Part shown: in pieces, positions 1-7,651 of the stretch
Layout: each line of letters starts with the position of its first letter
How positions within the stretch are numbered: the stretch's first letter is position 1
Source: Planctomycetaceae bacterium
GTDB lineage: Bacteria; Planctomycetota; UBA8742; UBA2392; JABWBM01
Direction: 5' to 3'
DNA: 32,210 nt
Assembly: GCA_013360495.1 (NCBI GenBank)
Contig: JABWBM010000017.1
Location: forward strand, 1-32,210
Notes under the pieces: generated by a model
Databases searched by the model: none
Told to the model about the DNA's origin: nothing
What the model saw: the letters and a program-made list of their open reading frames with translations, nothing else
Program-made: the position numbers and the translations under genes

Positions 1-594
1 GCCGAGGAAGATGCCGACAGCGAAGCAGAGCATGGCGATGCGCGTGTTGTGCTGAAAAAGGAAGGCTGAAAATACCGCGTGTTCATCCGAACTGTCGCCT
101 CGGCCCGAACGCAGCGATTCCTCAAGAAATTCCTTGCTCGCCGAGGGGTTGCGTCCGCCTGCCAGTTCCGCATCGACGAAGAGGTAATAGGTCGATGGTT
201 CATGCAACACCGCGAGCATGCCGATGGCGGCTGCGCCGAGCGTGATGGCGAGCGCCAGCAGGTGATACTTCGCGTAGCGCCGGATCAGGTCGGGCATGCC
301 GAACACCAGCCCCCGCAATACCGTCTTCGGGCGCGGAGCCGAGGCGCGATGGGCCGCGAAATGCGCGGTAGCCACCGCTTGCTCAAGGTACTCCACCTGT
401 CGCCGGTCGGGCGAGAAGGCGCGCACACGGGCGAGTTCGGTGGCGCCCCGCCGGTAGGCGGCGCTGAAAATCTCGGCCTCGTCCTGATTGCGCGGGCGGG
501 CGAAGATGGCGGAGAGGCGCGAGCCTTCCTGCGCGAGCCAGGCCCAGCGGCTTGCCTGCGCGCGTTTTCGGACTTTGGTTTTGCTCTTCGCCAT
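1..594 (-). CDS. SpoIIM-family (DUF95) membrane protein, C-terminus cut by window edge
   Basis: The frame is open from an ATG at 594 to the window edge, giving 198 residues with no stop. The N-terminus is basic (MAKSKTKVRKRAQASRWAW). It is followed by the pattern usual at the start of stage II sporulation M family proteins: W..L...........E...F...YR....LA.ARA, seen here as SAAYRRGATELARVRAF. A hydrophobic segment follows (YHLLALAITLGAAAIGMLAVL), then a loop with NPSASKEFLEESLRSG, then FLFQHNTRIAMLCFAVGIFLG, typical of the family's first membrane core (family knowledge). Despite the name, the family is common in non-sporulating bacteria, often next to RDD proteins, and its job there is unclear. 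The gene is divergent from the RDD gene, with a large inverted repeat between them. Confidence 0.8.
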   Translation of the reverse strand, partial: MAKSKTKVRKRAQASRWAWLAQEGSRLSAIFARPRNQDEAEIFSAAYRRGATELARVRAFSPDRRQVEYLEQAVATAHFAAHRASAPRPKTVLRGLVFGMPDLIRRYAKYHLLALAITLGAAAIGMLAVLHEPSTYYLFVDAELAGGRNPSASKEFLEESLRSGRGDSSDEHAVFSAFLFQHNTRIAMLCFAVGIFLG

Positions 595-606
595 GGCGGG
601 AGATTC

Positions 607-694
607 TAACCGCGGAGGCACAGAGAACACGGAGAAAGATTGCGTCTTGGGGGTTAAAAATTCTTTCTCTGTGATCTCTGTGTCTCCGTGGTTA
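607..694. repeat. Imperfect 33-bp inverted repeat, purine-rich 'CACAGAG' type
   Basis: The left arm (607-639) and the reverse complement of the right arm (662-694) agree at 29 of 33 positions, with a 22-nt spacer. Each arm is built from CACRGAGRR-like units (for example CACAGAGAACACGGAGAAAG in the left arm). It fills the gap between two divergent genes, ending 10 nt before the RDD start. I recall similar intergenic repeats in unrelated environmental bacteria; this could not be searched here. Confidence 0.85.
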
Positions 695-704
695 ATATTG
701 CTTC

Positions 705-1604
705 ATGGCCGCAGCGCAGAGTATCTTTTCCGAAGCCACCCGCCCCGTTGAGGACGTCGAGCGCGTCAGCGGTCTCCAATACACCCATCCCATCATGCTG
801 CCCGAGGACGTGCAGGCCGGGTTCGAGGTGGCCAGTCCGCCGTTGCGCGCGTTAGCCCTGCTGCTCGACCTGATCTTTTCGGCCATCACGACCTACGTCG
901 TCGTGCTCTGTTTCATGCTCGCATTGGGTTTCACGGGCGGTTGGGGTTTGGCGCTTATGATCATTCTCGTGGCGCTGATCATGGTTGGGTATTTTTTCGT
1001 GTTCGAGGGATTTTTCGCGGGGAAAACGCCGGGCAAGCAGATCATGGGCCTGCGCGTGATTTCGGAAACCGGCGAGGAGTTGACGCCGCGTCAGGGCCTT
1101 GTGCGTTCGCTCATCCGCCTAGTGGAACTGGGTCCGGTTCCCGTGCTCTGGTTAGTGCTCTTTGACAACCAGGAGCAACTCGCGTCGTTATTGCCGCTCC
1201 TCCTGCTCTGGATTGTTGTGTTCGTCGACAAGCGCCACCGCAGGCTCGGCGATATGGTGGCCGGCACGCTCGTCGTGCGCCAGCGGCAATCGTGGTTCAA
1301 CGACGAAGGCAATCCTGTGCCCGGCTATTTCGATCTCAAGGAACACATGTTCCCGATCACCTCGCGGGAGCTTGCCCGGCTCTCCGCCGGAGATTACGTG
1401 CGGCTTGAGGACTTCGCGCGGCGCATCCGCGCCATCCGCCCGCCCATGCGCGAGCAGGTGGCGATGGTGGCCGCCTACGCGCTTGCGAAGAAGATCGGCT
1501 ATAGCCGCGCGGTCTACCCGAAGCAGGCGGAGCGCTTCCTGTTCGAGGTTCATGCCGCCATCAAGGAGCAATTGCGGCAGTTGTACCCCGATCTCTACGT
1601 TTAA
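705..1604 (+). CDS. RDD-family membrane protein
   Basis: This 299-aa protein has the RDD layout. Near residue 45 lies the first R...D signature (SPPLRALALLLDLIF), which begins TM1. TM2 follows at about 80-105 (ALMIILVALIMVGYFFVFEG), then the conserved GKTPGKQIMGLRVISETG loop at about 107-124. A third hydrophobic stretch (SLLPLLLLWIVVFVD) is followed by the closing motif KRHRRLGDMVAGTLVV. A soluble tail of about 90 residues, charged and probably cytoplasmic, is extra to the core family. Pairing with a SpoIIM-family gene is a recurrent arrangement in bacteria; the molecular role is unproven. The first ATG was used; no strong Shine-Dalgarno sequence is visible because the inverted repeat comes right up to the start. 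An ATG at 795 (MLPEDVQAG) is an alternative. Confidence 0.88.
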   Translation: MAAAQSIFSEATRPVEDVERVSGLQYTHPIMLPEDVQAGFEVASPPLRALALLLDLIFSAITTYVVVLCFMLALGFTGGWGLALMIILVALIMVGYFFVFEGFFAGKTPGKQIMGLRVISETGEELTPRQGLVRSLIRLVELGPVPVLWLVLFDNQEQLASLLPLLLLWIVVFVDKRHRRLGDMVAGTLVVRQRQSWFNDEGNPVPGYFDLKEHMFPITSRELARLSAGDYVRLEDFARRIRAIRPPMREQVAMVAAYALAKKIGYSRAVYPKQAERFLFEVHAAIKEQLRQLYPDLYV

Positions 1605-1694
1605 CCCTCAAATCCCCTGTTGGCATTTCATATGCGCGCGCTATTGTGCCGCGGGGCCCGTTTTACGCGGGCTTCGCGGTGCCGGAAGCATGCT

Positions 1695-3077
1695 ATGTCC
1701 GTCGAGGTCGCCAACCTTCTGCAGCCTGAAATCGCGGAGATGCTGCGCGCGGGAAATATGGCGGAATTGCGCTCGGCGTGTTCCGAACTTCACGCCGCCG
1801 ACCTTGAAGCGGTGATCGCGCTCTTTGACCGCCACGATCAGGTGAGGTTGTTCGAGGCTCTCGATCCCACGCAGCAGCCGGATGTATTCGGCTATTTCCC
1901 CTTCGAATTGCAACAGGCGCTGCTCGAGAGCCTCTCGGTCAACACGCGCACGTCTGTGCTTAACGGTCTTTCGCCCGACGACCGCGCGAAGCTCTTCGAC
2001 GCCTTGGATGACGGCTTGCGTACCAAGCTCCTTTCCGAACTGAGCATCAAGGAGCGCCAGGCAACGCTGGCGGTGCTCGATAGCGACGAACACACTGCCG
2101 GCCGCTTGATGACGCCCGAGTATCTTTGGGTCAATGCCGGGGACACCGTCGAAAGCGCCTTCGAAAAGGTGCGCCGGGAATCGGAACATGTTGAGACGAT
2201 CTACGTCGTCTATGTCGTGCAAAACGGAGGCACACTCGTCGGCACGGTGTCGCTGCGCGAACTCTTGCGCGCCCGTCCGGCAGATCTGATCCGTCAGCAC
2301 ATGACCGAAGATCCGGTCCACGTCACCGTCGACACCCATCAAGAAGAGGCGGCTACAGTGATGAAGCGCTACGATCTGATCGCGCTTCCCGTGGTGGACG
2401 AGAGCCGGAAACTCGTCGGCATCGTGACCTTCGACGATATTCATGACGTGGTGGATCAGCAGGCGTCGGAAGACATCCTGCGTATGCACGGTATCGCGAC
2501 ACAGTCGGACTCCTATTTCGACGCGAGTATCGGCAAGAAACTCCGCCAGCGTATCGTCGTGCTGGTGTCGCTCGCGGGCGTGAGTTTCGTTTCAGTGCTG
2601 GTGCAGCGCGAATACAACCACCTCGTCGCGCAGGTCAGCATCCTCGCCGTCTACCTCTCCATGCTGATGGGCAGCAGCGGGAACTGCGGGACACAGGTGT
2701 CCGGCATCATCATCCGCGCGCAAACGCTCACGCTCGAAGGCAAGAAACTGACAGCCGTCGTCAGCAAGGAAATCGCCGTCGGCGCGCTGATGGCGGCCGT
2801 GATGGCGAGCGTCGCATCGGGGCTGGTGTTGATTTTTGGCGCGGACGAGCGCGCCCTTGGCGGCCACCCCATCGGCCACTTCGCGCTGATCGTCGGGATC
2901 GCCATGTTCGTGGCGTTGACGGTGATCAACGTGCTCGGCGGGATCATGCCTCTGGTCATGAAGCGTTTCGGCCTTGACCCGGCCATTACGGCTGGGCCAT
3001 TCATTACGACTATGGCCGATATCATGACGGTGTTGATCTACTTCAACATAGCGCTCTTGATGCTGAAACTGCTATGA
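1695..3077 (+). CDS. mgtE: Magnesium transporter MgtE
   Basis: This 460-aa protein matches the full length of the MgtE Mg2+ channel family. The N-terminal superhelical domain (about 1-135) has typical repeats such as ALFDRHDQVRLFEALDPTQQ. A CBS pair follows at about 140-260 (LMTPEYLWVNAGDTVESAF; MTEDPVHVTVDTHQEEA; LIALPVVDESRKLVGIVTFD), which in this family senses cytosolic Mg2+. The membrane domain starts near 280. It includes SSGNCGTQVSGIIIRAQ at about 323-340, a variant of the GGNAGTQ motif, and PAITAGPFITTMADIMTVL, carrying the conserved pore Asp. The start at 1695 (MSVEVANLL) was chosen over the upstream ATG at 1620 because the extra residues are unlike the family. It is convergent with the sigma-fusion gene. 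Confidence 0.93.
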   Translation: MSVEVANLLQPEIAEMLRAGNMAELRSACSELHAADLEAVIALFDRHDQVRLFEALDPTQQPDVFGYFPFELQQALLESLSVNTRTSVLNGLSPDDRAKLFDALDDGLRTKLLSELSIKERQATLAVLDSDEHTAGRLMTPEYLWVNAGDTVESAFEKVRRESEHVETIYVVYVVQNGGTLVGTVSLRELLRARPADLIRQHMTEDPVHVTVDTHQEEAATVMKRYDLIALPVVDESRKLVGIVTFDDIHDVVDQQASEDILRMHGIATQSDSYFDASIGKKLRQRIVVLVSLAGVSFVSVLVQREYNHLVAQVSILAVYLSMLMGSSGNCGTQVSGIIIRAQTLTLEGKKLTAVVSKEIAVGALMAAVMASVASGLVLIFGADERALGGHPIGHFALIVGIAMFVALTVINVLGGIMPLVMKRFGLDPAITAGPFITTMADIMTVLIYFNIALLMLKLL

Positions 3078-3082
3078 ATCTT

Positions 3083-3178
3083 GTAGCGTCACGGCTACCC
3101 GGATCCGCCGAAGCGCTCTTGCCTTCGCGAAGCCGCTTCGGCGAAGCAAGGTCGCCGAGGCGAGTGCCGTGACGTCTT
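3083..3178 (+). repeat. Hairpin repeat E1 (long form) of the GTAGCG...CGTC family
   Basis: The element begins GTAGCGTCACGGC and ends GCCGTGACGTCTT; the ends form an 8-bp inverted repeat (GTCACGGC/GCCGTGAC). Its inner part contains a second perfect inverted repeat (GCCGAAGCG at 3107-3115, CGCTTCGGC at 3134-3142). It shares CTACCCGG next to its left end and GCCGAGGCGAG near its right end with E3 at 6341-6395 on the opposite strand. Confidence 0.8.
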
Positions 3179-3204
3179 GTCACAAAGTCAACGTTGGGTC
3201 GAAA

Positions 3205-3230
3205 ACGTCACGCCGTAGGCGTGACGCTAC
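3205..3230 (-). repeat. Hairpin repeat E2, tail-to-tail with E1
   Basis: A perfect 8-bp stem (3207-3214 with 3218-3225; GTCACGCC/GGCGTGAC) and 3-nt loop, followed on the plus strand by GCTAC. Read on the minus strand it begins GTAGCGTCACGCC like E1. It faces E1 across about 25 nt, giving a REPIN-like doublet. Confidence 0.8.
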
Positions 3231-3244
3231 GGCCTTAATCGCAC

Positions 3245-3303
3245 TGCATTGCGCGTGCGCGGGGCGTTACGCCCTTCGGCATCCTCTATGGGATAGCAAT
3301 GCA
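3245..3303 (+). terminator. Possible mgtE terminator (nested inverted repeat then AT-rich run)
   Basis: TGCATTGC (3245-3252) pairs with GCAATGCA (3296-3303). A small hairpin GGGCG-TTA-CGCCC lies inside at 3262-3274. The right arm is followed by ATTTATTT, only a partial U-tract. It sits between convergent genes. The long loop makes a classical intrinsic terminator uncertain. Confidence 0.3.
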
Positions 3304-3346
3304 ATTTATTTCGTCTCATCCGCTGCAAGTCATCTTGAGAAATGAC

Positions 3347-3362
3347 CTCACAGAAATGTGAG
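3347..3362. other. Small perfect hairpin in the convergent gap
   Basis: CTCACA-GAAA-TGTGAG is a perfect 6-bp stem with a GNRA-type loop on the plus strand. It lies 58 nt beyond the sigma-fusion stop and could stabilise or end that transcript, but no clear U-tract follows on the minus strand. Confidence 0.3.
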
Positions 3363-3419
3363 AAGGGCGGAGGCGAACGAGGCGTATCTATGGAGCGTTA
3401 CGTCGAGCGCAGCACCCTG

Positions 3420-5408
3420 CTATTTGTTCCTTCCAAAACTGTGAGTGTCCGGAAAATCCTTGAACATCAGAACGGTCACTTTGGCGGTATTTCGAATGAG
3501 ATCGCGTTGGGCGTTCGTCAGGTCCGGGAGGTTCATGAAGAGTTTCATGACCGCAAGCTGCTTGCGAGCGAGCGTTGAATATTCGTCGCGATCGAGGCTC
3601 AAACTTCCGACCGTGGCAGAACCTTTGGAATCCAGGCGAATGACCTTGGTCGCCGGCTCCAGCGTGTGGAACCAGTCGTCAAGGATGTGAGAAAATACTT
3701 CCGGTTTGATCGACGCAAGACCCCAATCGCGCGAGATCTTCCGCTCCAGTTCGCTCCGGAGTTGGTTCTGATGATGAGATGAAACATAATCGATGTGCAG
3801 GATGTTGATCGTGTCATAGGAACCGACCAGCGAAGCTTCTTCAGCTTCGGGATTGAAATCTTTGTATAAAGCCGTCTTTTGTTCCGGGGTCAGCATTGAC
3901 TTGACGTCGCCCCAGAAAGCCGTCTCGAGTTCTCTTTCATCGATGATTTTTTCGAGTTTCAGGGTCGAGTCGTTATATCCGAATTGCGCGCTTTCCCTGT
4001 CGCGATCGAACTGCATGCCGCGGTTCTCAATGTCAACTCGCTGACTTTCGGTCAACGGAACGCCCGCAGTGTTAAGAATATTGGCAACCATATTCGCCAT
4101 CACATAAGGATGCGACGTTACCGAGTCAGCCGATCCCAGATTCGACGGCAATTTTCCTTCGAACTGTTCCCAGAACATCGTATCGCTCGTCATGAGCGAG
4201 ACCAGCTTCCCCATGCTTTGATCGTCCGGCTCGATTCCCTTTTCATGCGCCTCGACCAGTTTGAGCATCAGTTCCGCGGTTTCGACTTTGTTTTTGGCGG
4301 CAGCTCTCCAGTTGACGTTCTCGAGCCCCGCATATTTCCAATTGGCGAACGCCACCGGATCTTTATCCATGCTCGCATTGGCTCTCTTCGAAGATGGCTC
4401 TTGCGCACCGATCGTTTCGGCATCGTCAGCGTTGTCCGGCTTGGCGATTCCCTGTGGATGCGTGGACAATCGCCGCTCAAACTCGGCGCTCCGCTCCTTC
4501 TCGGCCGCCAGGAGCGTTGCGAGATTATCGCGTTCCTTGCGCAAAACGGTCGCCTCGTTTTGCCCGTTCTCTTTCACCGTCGCGCTATCCGCGCGCGGCG
4601 CGTCCGCTCTTCCGGTTGCTTCCGTTGACGACGCGAGGCGGTCGTTCTTTTCAGCCATTTCCAAATACGCAACCGACCCGCCGAATCCGGCTATGACACC
4701 AGCCGCGACCAACCCGGCCGCTACCAACTTGTTTCCCATGATCAATCCTCCCGCTATCACTGTTCCTGAAACGCTCGCGCCCGCAGATACCGCGGTTTTG
4801 GCCATGCCGAGCCACGTTTGCGCCATGACGTCGAATCCGCCCGGGGGCGCCACAATGGGCAGCACAGTCAACTGACGCGAGATGTTCGTATTGTCCACTC
4901 CAAACCGTTGTCGAAGATTCGCAAGTCCCCGCCCCACCCGATGATTGAACGTCCCGAGCGGCACTCCCAGCGCCTTGGCCGCATCCCTGTAAGGCAGCGA
5001 CGACATCTGTGTCAGCACCACCGCGTCGCGTTCGTCCTCGTCCAGCGCGTCGAGCGCCTCGTGGAGCGCAGCATATTCCTCGGAGCATTCGAGCGATGAG
5101 TGTGGGTCAGACGCACACCCGTCCTGCACATTCATGGCTTGCTCCTCGCTGGCAGTTCGGCTGCGCTTGCGGCGCGCATTCTTTGCCGTATACGCCACCA
5201 CCGTGCCGAACCAGGGCCAGGGATCGTTTGCGGGAATCTTCGACGGCTTGAGCGCGGCCACCAAAAACGCCTGCTGCACCACGTCGGCAGCGTCGGCGCT
5301 GTTGCGCATCATGCCGTAGGCGAGCCGCCACGCCCGTTCAGAGCATTGCTTTACGCAGTGTTCGAGGGCCGCGTGAGCCGCCAGTACCCGTTGGTCGTTG
5401 TGTCCCAT
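3420..5408 (-). CDS. ECF-type sigma factor fused through a TM segment to an LTxxQ (CpxP/CnrX-like) domain
   Basis: 662 aa. Residues about 10-80 look like sigma-70 region 2 (AYGMMRNSADAADVVQQAFL) and about 115-165 like region 4 (EDERDAVVLTQMSSLPYRDAAKALGVPLGTF, partly quoted: AKALGVPLGTFNHRVGRGL). One or two hydrophobic segments follow at about 200-245 (KLVAAGLVAAGVIAGFGG), then a likely coiled coil (KERDNLATLLAAEKERSAEF). A helical C-terminal region of about 330 residues has three LTxxQ motifs: LTESQR (about 451), LTPEQK (about 506) and LTNAQR (about 630). LTxxQ marks the Spy/CpxP/CnrX-like periplasmic family. The start at 5408 was chosen over 5420 because GGAGAG lies 6 nt before it. Inference: a single-chain envelope sensor and sigma factor. 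No separate anti-sigma gene is adjacent. Confidence 0.8.
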   Translation of the reverse strand: MGHNDQRVLAAHAALEHCVKQCSERAWRLAYGMMRNSADAADVVQQAFLVAALKPSKIPANDPWPWFGTVVAYTAKNARRKRSRTASEEQAMNVQDGCASDPHSSLECSEEYAALHEALDALDEDERDAVVLTQMSSLPYRDAAKALGVPLGTFNHRVGRGLANLRQRFGVDNTNISRQLTVLPIVAPPGGFDVMAQTWLGMAKTAVSAGASVSGTVIAGGLIMGNKLVAAGLVAAGVIAGFGGSVAYLEMAEKNDRLASSTEATGRADAPRADSATVKENGQNEATVLRKERDNLATLLAAEKERSAEFERRLSTHPQGIAKPDNADDAETIGAQEPSSKRANASMDKDPVAFANWKYAGLENVNWRAAAKNKVETAELMLKLVEAHEKGIEPDDQSMGKLVSLMTSDTMFWEQFEGKLPSNLGSADSVTSHPYVMANMVANILNTAGVPLTESQRVDIENRGMQFDRDRESAQFGYNDSTLKLEKIIDERELETAFWGDVKSMLTPEQKTALYKDFNPEAEEASLVGSYDTINILHIDYVSSHHQNQLRSELERKISRDWGLASIKPEVFSHILDDWFHTLEPATKVIRLDSKGSATVGSLSLDRDEYSTLARKQLAVMKLFMNLPDLTNAQRDLIRNTAKVTVLMFKDFPDTHSFGRNK

Positions 5409-5496
5409 GGCTCTCTCCATGTACCTGTCGGATGCGGCAACTTTCTATCACAAAAAATTGGAAATTCAGCGGGATATTCAAAGTGGATATCGGAGG

Positions 5497-5515
5497 CGAG
5501 TCGCAGTGCGACGAG
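5497..5515 (+). repeat. 19-nt repeat, copy 1 (second copy at 6320-6338)
   Basis: 18 of 19 bases match the copy at 6320-6338; the common core is CGCAGTGCGACGAG. It lies in the divergent region upstream of the sigma-fusion gene. The rest of 5409-5722 (314 nt) holds no gene I can support: it has an AT-rich stretch near 5440-5490 likely to include the sigma-gene promoter, a TTCTCGAGAA palindrome at 5565-5574, and the repeat at 5642. Confidence 0.5.
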
Positions 5516-5641
5516 CGAGGTCGCGCGCCAAGAAAGATCCAGAGCGACAGAAAAGTTTAAGAATTTCTCGAGAATGCCCAAATTTTCACGGGGCCGTGGA
5601 TGCTTAAGGTGAGGAAAAATGATTTTCGGGCCCGGATTTCG

Positions 5642-5692
5642 GTGTACGGAGTCCGGGGTCGAAAAGACTTGCGGCATACTGACTCCGGACAC
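5642..5692. repeat. GGAGTCCGG-type repeat R2, copy 1
   Basis: The left arm GTGTACGGAGTC (5642-5653) pairs with GACTCCGGACAC (5681-5692) at 11 of 12 positions. Wording such as TACGGAGT and GGAGTCCGG recurs at 11490-11532. It lies just upstream of the ribosome binding site of the gene at 5723 and so probably within its leader. Confidence 0.6.
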
Positions 5693-5722
5693 CGGACTCA
5701 GCACAATTTCAGGAGCATCCCT

Positions 5723-6211
5723 ATGAACCTCGAAGAGTTGGAGCGATTCGAACAGGAAACCCTCGATTTTTTAGAGACGGAGGCCCGCGCGGTGATGGAG
5801 CGGCGCGCCCAAGACCGCACGAAACCCATGCACGCGGCGGATTTTGCGCTGATGAAGTATGCGCGTAAATGCGTTATCGAGCGCATCAAGCGGGCCGGAA
5901 AGAGCGGCAAGCAGGACGTGAACGCGGCGCATACTCCCGATCAAGCCGGGCATGCCAGGGAAATCCGTGAAGGCCGGAGCGCAATAGAAGAGGCAGTCGC
6001 TCGCTATAAATCCAGGGTGATGAACGGAGAGATCCTCGACGAAGAGGTCGTGGCAAGGCAGCGGGTGGTCATGGCGAACTACATGCGAATGGGCATGTCG
6101 CGGCTCGACGTTTTCAAGCGGCTTCAGGCCGATGGCTTCCCGATCAACGACAACCTCATACGCTACGTGACGGACATGGACGCCAAACCTGCCTGCGCCG
6201 GCGCGGGGTAG
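5723..6211 (+). CDS. Hypothetical charged helical protein
   Basis: 162 aa, not recognised. The ATG at 5723 is preceded by AGGAG at a good distance (CAGGAGCATCCCT), so the longer open frame from 5600 is not needed. The protein is soluble, charged and predicted mostly helical (MNLEELERFEQETLDFLETE; REIREGRSAIEEAVARYKSR). Its C-terminal third (MANYMRMGMSRLDVFKRLQA) may be a small helical bundle resembling DNA-binding or recombination helper domains, but no motif is diagnostic. There is no signal peptide or TM. It is divergent from the sigma-fusion gene, and the shared region of about 314 nt is repeat-rich. Co-regulation is possible but not shown. Confidence 0.6.
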   Translation: MNLEELERFEQETLDFLETEARAVMERRAQDRTKPMHAADFALMKYARKCVIERIKRAGKSGKQDVNAAHTPDQAGHAREIREGRSAIEEAVARYKSRVMNGEILDEEVVARQRVVMANYMRMGMSRLDVFKRLQADGFPINDNLIRYVTDMDAKPACAGAG

Positions 6212-6283
6212 GGCTTGAGCCGCGGGCGGGCCACGACGACAAGAGTTTTGAGCCGCGGATACGTGAGGCCGCGGAGCGAGGAT

Positions 6284-6302
6284 CGCGTGCAAAAAGCACG
6301 CG
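6284..6302. other. Perfect 7-bp GC hairpin
   Basis: CGCGTGC-AAAAA-GCACGCG lies 73 nt after the stop of the gene at 5723-6211 and between convergent genes. It may act as a transcript end structure for either strand, but there is no U-tract. The whole 6212-6422 gap is made of GC-rich repeat pieces. Confidence 0.4.
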
Positions 6303-6319
6303 ACAGCAGCGAAGCGGAG

Positions 6320-6338
6320 CGAGCCGCAGTGCGACGAG
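6320..6338 (+). repeat. 19-nt repeat, copy 2 (first copy at 5497-5515)
   Basis: It differs from copy 1 at one base. It lies directly beside repeat E3, suggesting that the gap was assembled from several repeat pieces. Confidence 0.5.
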
Positions 6339-6340
6339 GC

Positions 6341-6395
6341 AGGCCGCTCGCCTCGGCGAAGCCGCTACGGCGTAGCCGGGTAGCCATGGCGCTAC
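6341..6395 (-). repeat. Hairpin repeat E3 (partial, long form)
   Basis: Read on the minus strand it starts GTAGCGCCATGGCTACCCGG. This matches E1 (GTAGCGTCACGGCTACCCGG) except for two positions where the family alternates (GTCAC versus GCCAT). It continues to GCCGAGGCGAG as in E1, but its far end is degraded. Confidence 0.7.
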
Positions 6396-6422
6396 GCGTT
6401 TACCCCTTATTTGTTGCCGGCG

Positions 6423-7382
6423 CTATTTTTCCTGCTTGCCGAGCTTGGCATCGATGTTGAAGATCGTGGCATCGCGTTTGATCTTCAAATTGATCGTATC
6501 GTCGGCCGGACGGGCGGCGATCTTCTTCTGCGCCGCCGCGACAGAGGTTACGGCTTCGCCGTCAACTTCGAGAATGATATCGCCGGTTTTCAACCCGACC
6601 TTGCCGGCGGGGCTGCCCGGGTTGATTTCCGTAATGATCGCGCCGACGATTGTTCCGGACTCCATGTATTCCTTGAGCGATACGCCGAGATAGCCCGTCG
6701 GGCTGCCGGCGATGGTCGTCCCCGGCTGGTCGAGCATATCGGCGCATTTCAGGATGCGTTGGACGGACTCGGCATAGTCAACGATCAACACTGCATTGGC
6801 GCCAAAGGACACAGGAAGGACGGTGCCTGCATTGCGAGTCACCATATTCATGAGGACTGCCCTCGCGTGGACCGCGTCAACGTGCCGAAAATGTTTTGCG
6901 GTTGCCACGAAGGCAAGTGGGTTCATGGAAGCGAGCTCGTTTTCCTCAACGGGAATGGCGCCGGTTATACCGTCACTGGCAGGAGCGATTTCGTCGAAAG
7001 CGCCGCGCGAGAGCAAAGCGAGTTTATGCGTCGCAAGCGCCGTTCGTAAAAGACTCTCGACGCTCGTTTCAAGGCCGGTGGCGGGCGCGAAGAAGGATGT
7101 GGTCTTTCCTTTTAACATTTGGCCCTGCATTGCCACGGCTCGTCCCGTGCTCGTGCTATACACCGCCATGAGTTTTTCGAGAGAAACTTCAACGTAGTCC
7201 GTCATCTTGACGTTGGCGCCGCTCCATTCGAGGCGTCCTTCCGGCGTCCTCAATCGCTGTTCCAGCGGGTCGCTGTTTTGAGCGTGAACCCCCGTGACAT
7301 CGCGCCAGGCGAGCGCGGGCAGGAGTATCGCTGCCGCGCCAACGGCCGGCAGCGTGAGACGGACAAGATATTTCCGGTGCAT
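6423..7382 (-). CDS. Exported secretin-N-like/PDZ protein
   Basis: 319 aa. A signal or anchor segment (residues 8-26) is followed by an STN/N0-like unit at about 63-135 (VSLEKLMAVYSTSTGRAVAM) and an N1-like unit at about 152-218 (FRHVDAVHARAVLMNMVTRN ... VLIVDYAESVQRIL). These resemble the N-terminal domains of secretins such as GspD. A PDZ domain occupies about 229-312, with YLGVSL as carboxylate-binding loop and GSPAGKVGLKTGDIILEVDG. No protease or secretin barrel domain is present. The start at 7382 is preceded by AGGGAAG. PDZ in type II secretion is normally in GspC and N domains in GspD, so the combination suggests a secretion-related periplasmic adaptor (inference). No other secretion genes are nearby. 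Confidence 0.72.
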   Translation of the reverse strand: MHRKYLVRLTLPAVGAAAILLPALAWRDVTGVHAQNSDPLEQRLRTPEGRLEWSGANVKMTDYVEVSLEKLMAVYSTSTGRAVAMQGQMLKGKTTSFFAPATGLETSVESLLRTALATHKLALLSRGAFDEIAPASDGITGAIPVEENELASMNPLAFVATAKHFRHVDAVHARAVLMNMVTRNAGTVLPVSFGANAVLIVDYAESVQRILKCADMLDQPGTTIAGSPTGYLGVSLKEYMESGTIVGAIITEINPGSPAGKVGLKTGDIILEVDGEAVTSVAAAQKKIAARPADDTINLKIKRDATIFNIDAKLGKQEK

Positions 7383-7541
7383 AATCTTCCCTTTCCCAGC
7401 AAAGTGTTCTGAGTCCACCAACACGGAATTGCAGTCGAGAGAGTCTGACGCGCGTCTAAGCAGTTGAACGTCTGAGCTGCGGAGGGCGTTGGGGGAAATA
7501 CGAGACGAACAAAAGAAATCGATCGAACAGACAAGTGATCT

Positions 7542-7571
7542 TTGACGTTCCACTCCCATTGCCACTATGCC
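7542..7571 (+). promoter_or_regulatory. Possible sigma-70 promoter for the neuC-like gene
   Basis: TTGACG (7542-7547), an 18-nt spacer, then TATGCC (7566-7571). Transcription would start near 7578, leaving a leader of about 75 nt. An inverted repeat TGCCAC/GTGGCA (7560-7565, 7585-7590) overlaps the -10 and start region and could be an operator or leader hairpin. Confidence 0.35.
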
Positions 7572-7651
7572 TCGTGGCTCGCCTGTGGCATGATCCGCGC
7601 CTGTTCGCCTCGTGTTGTGGGTGGATTCAGCGCTGTGATGAGGAGAGCTTC

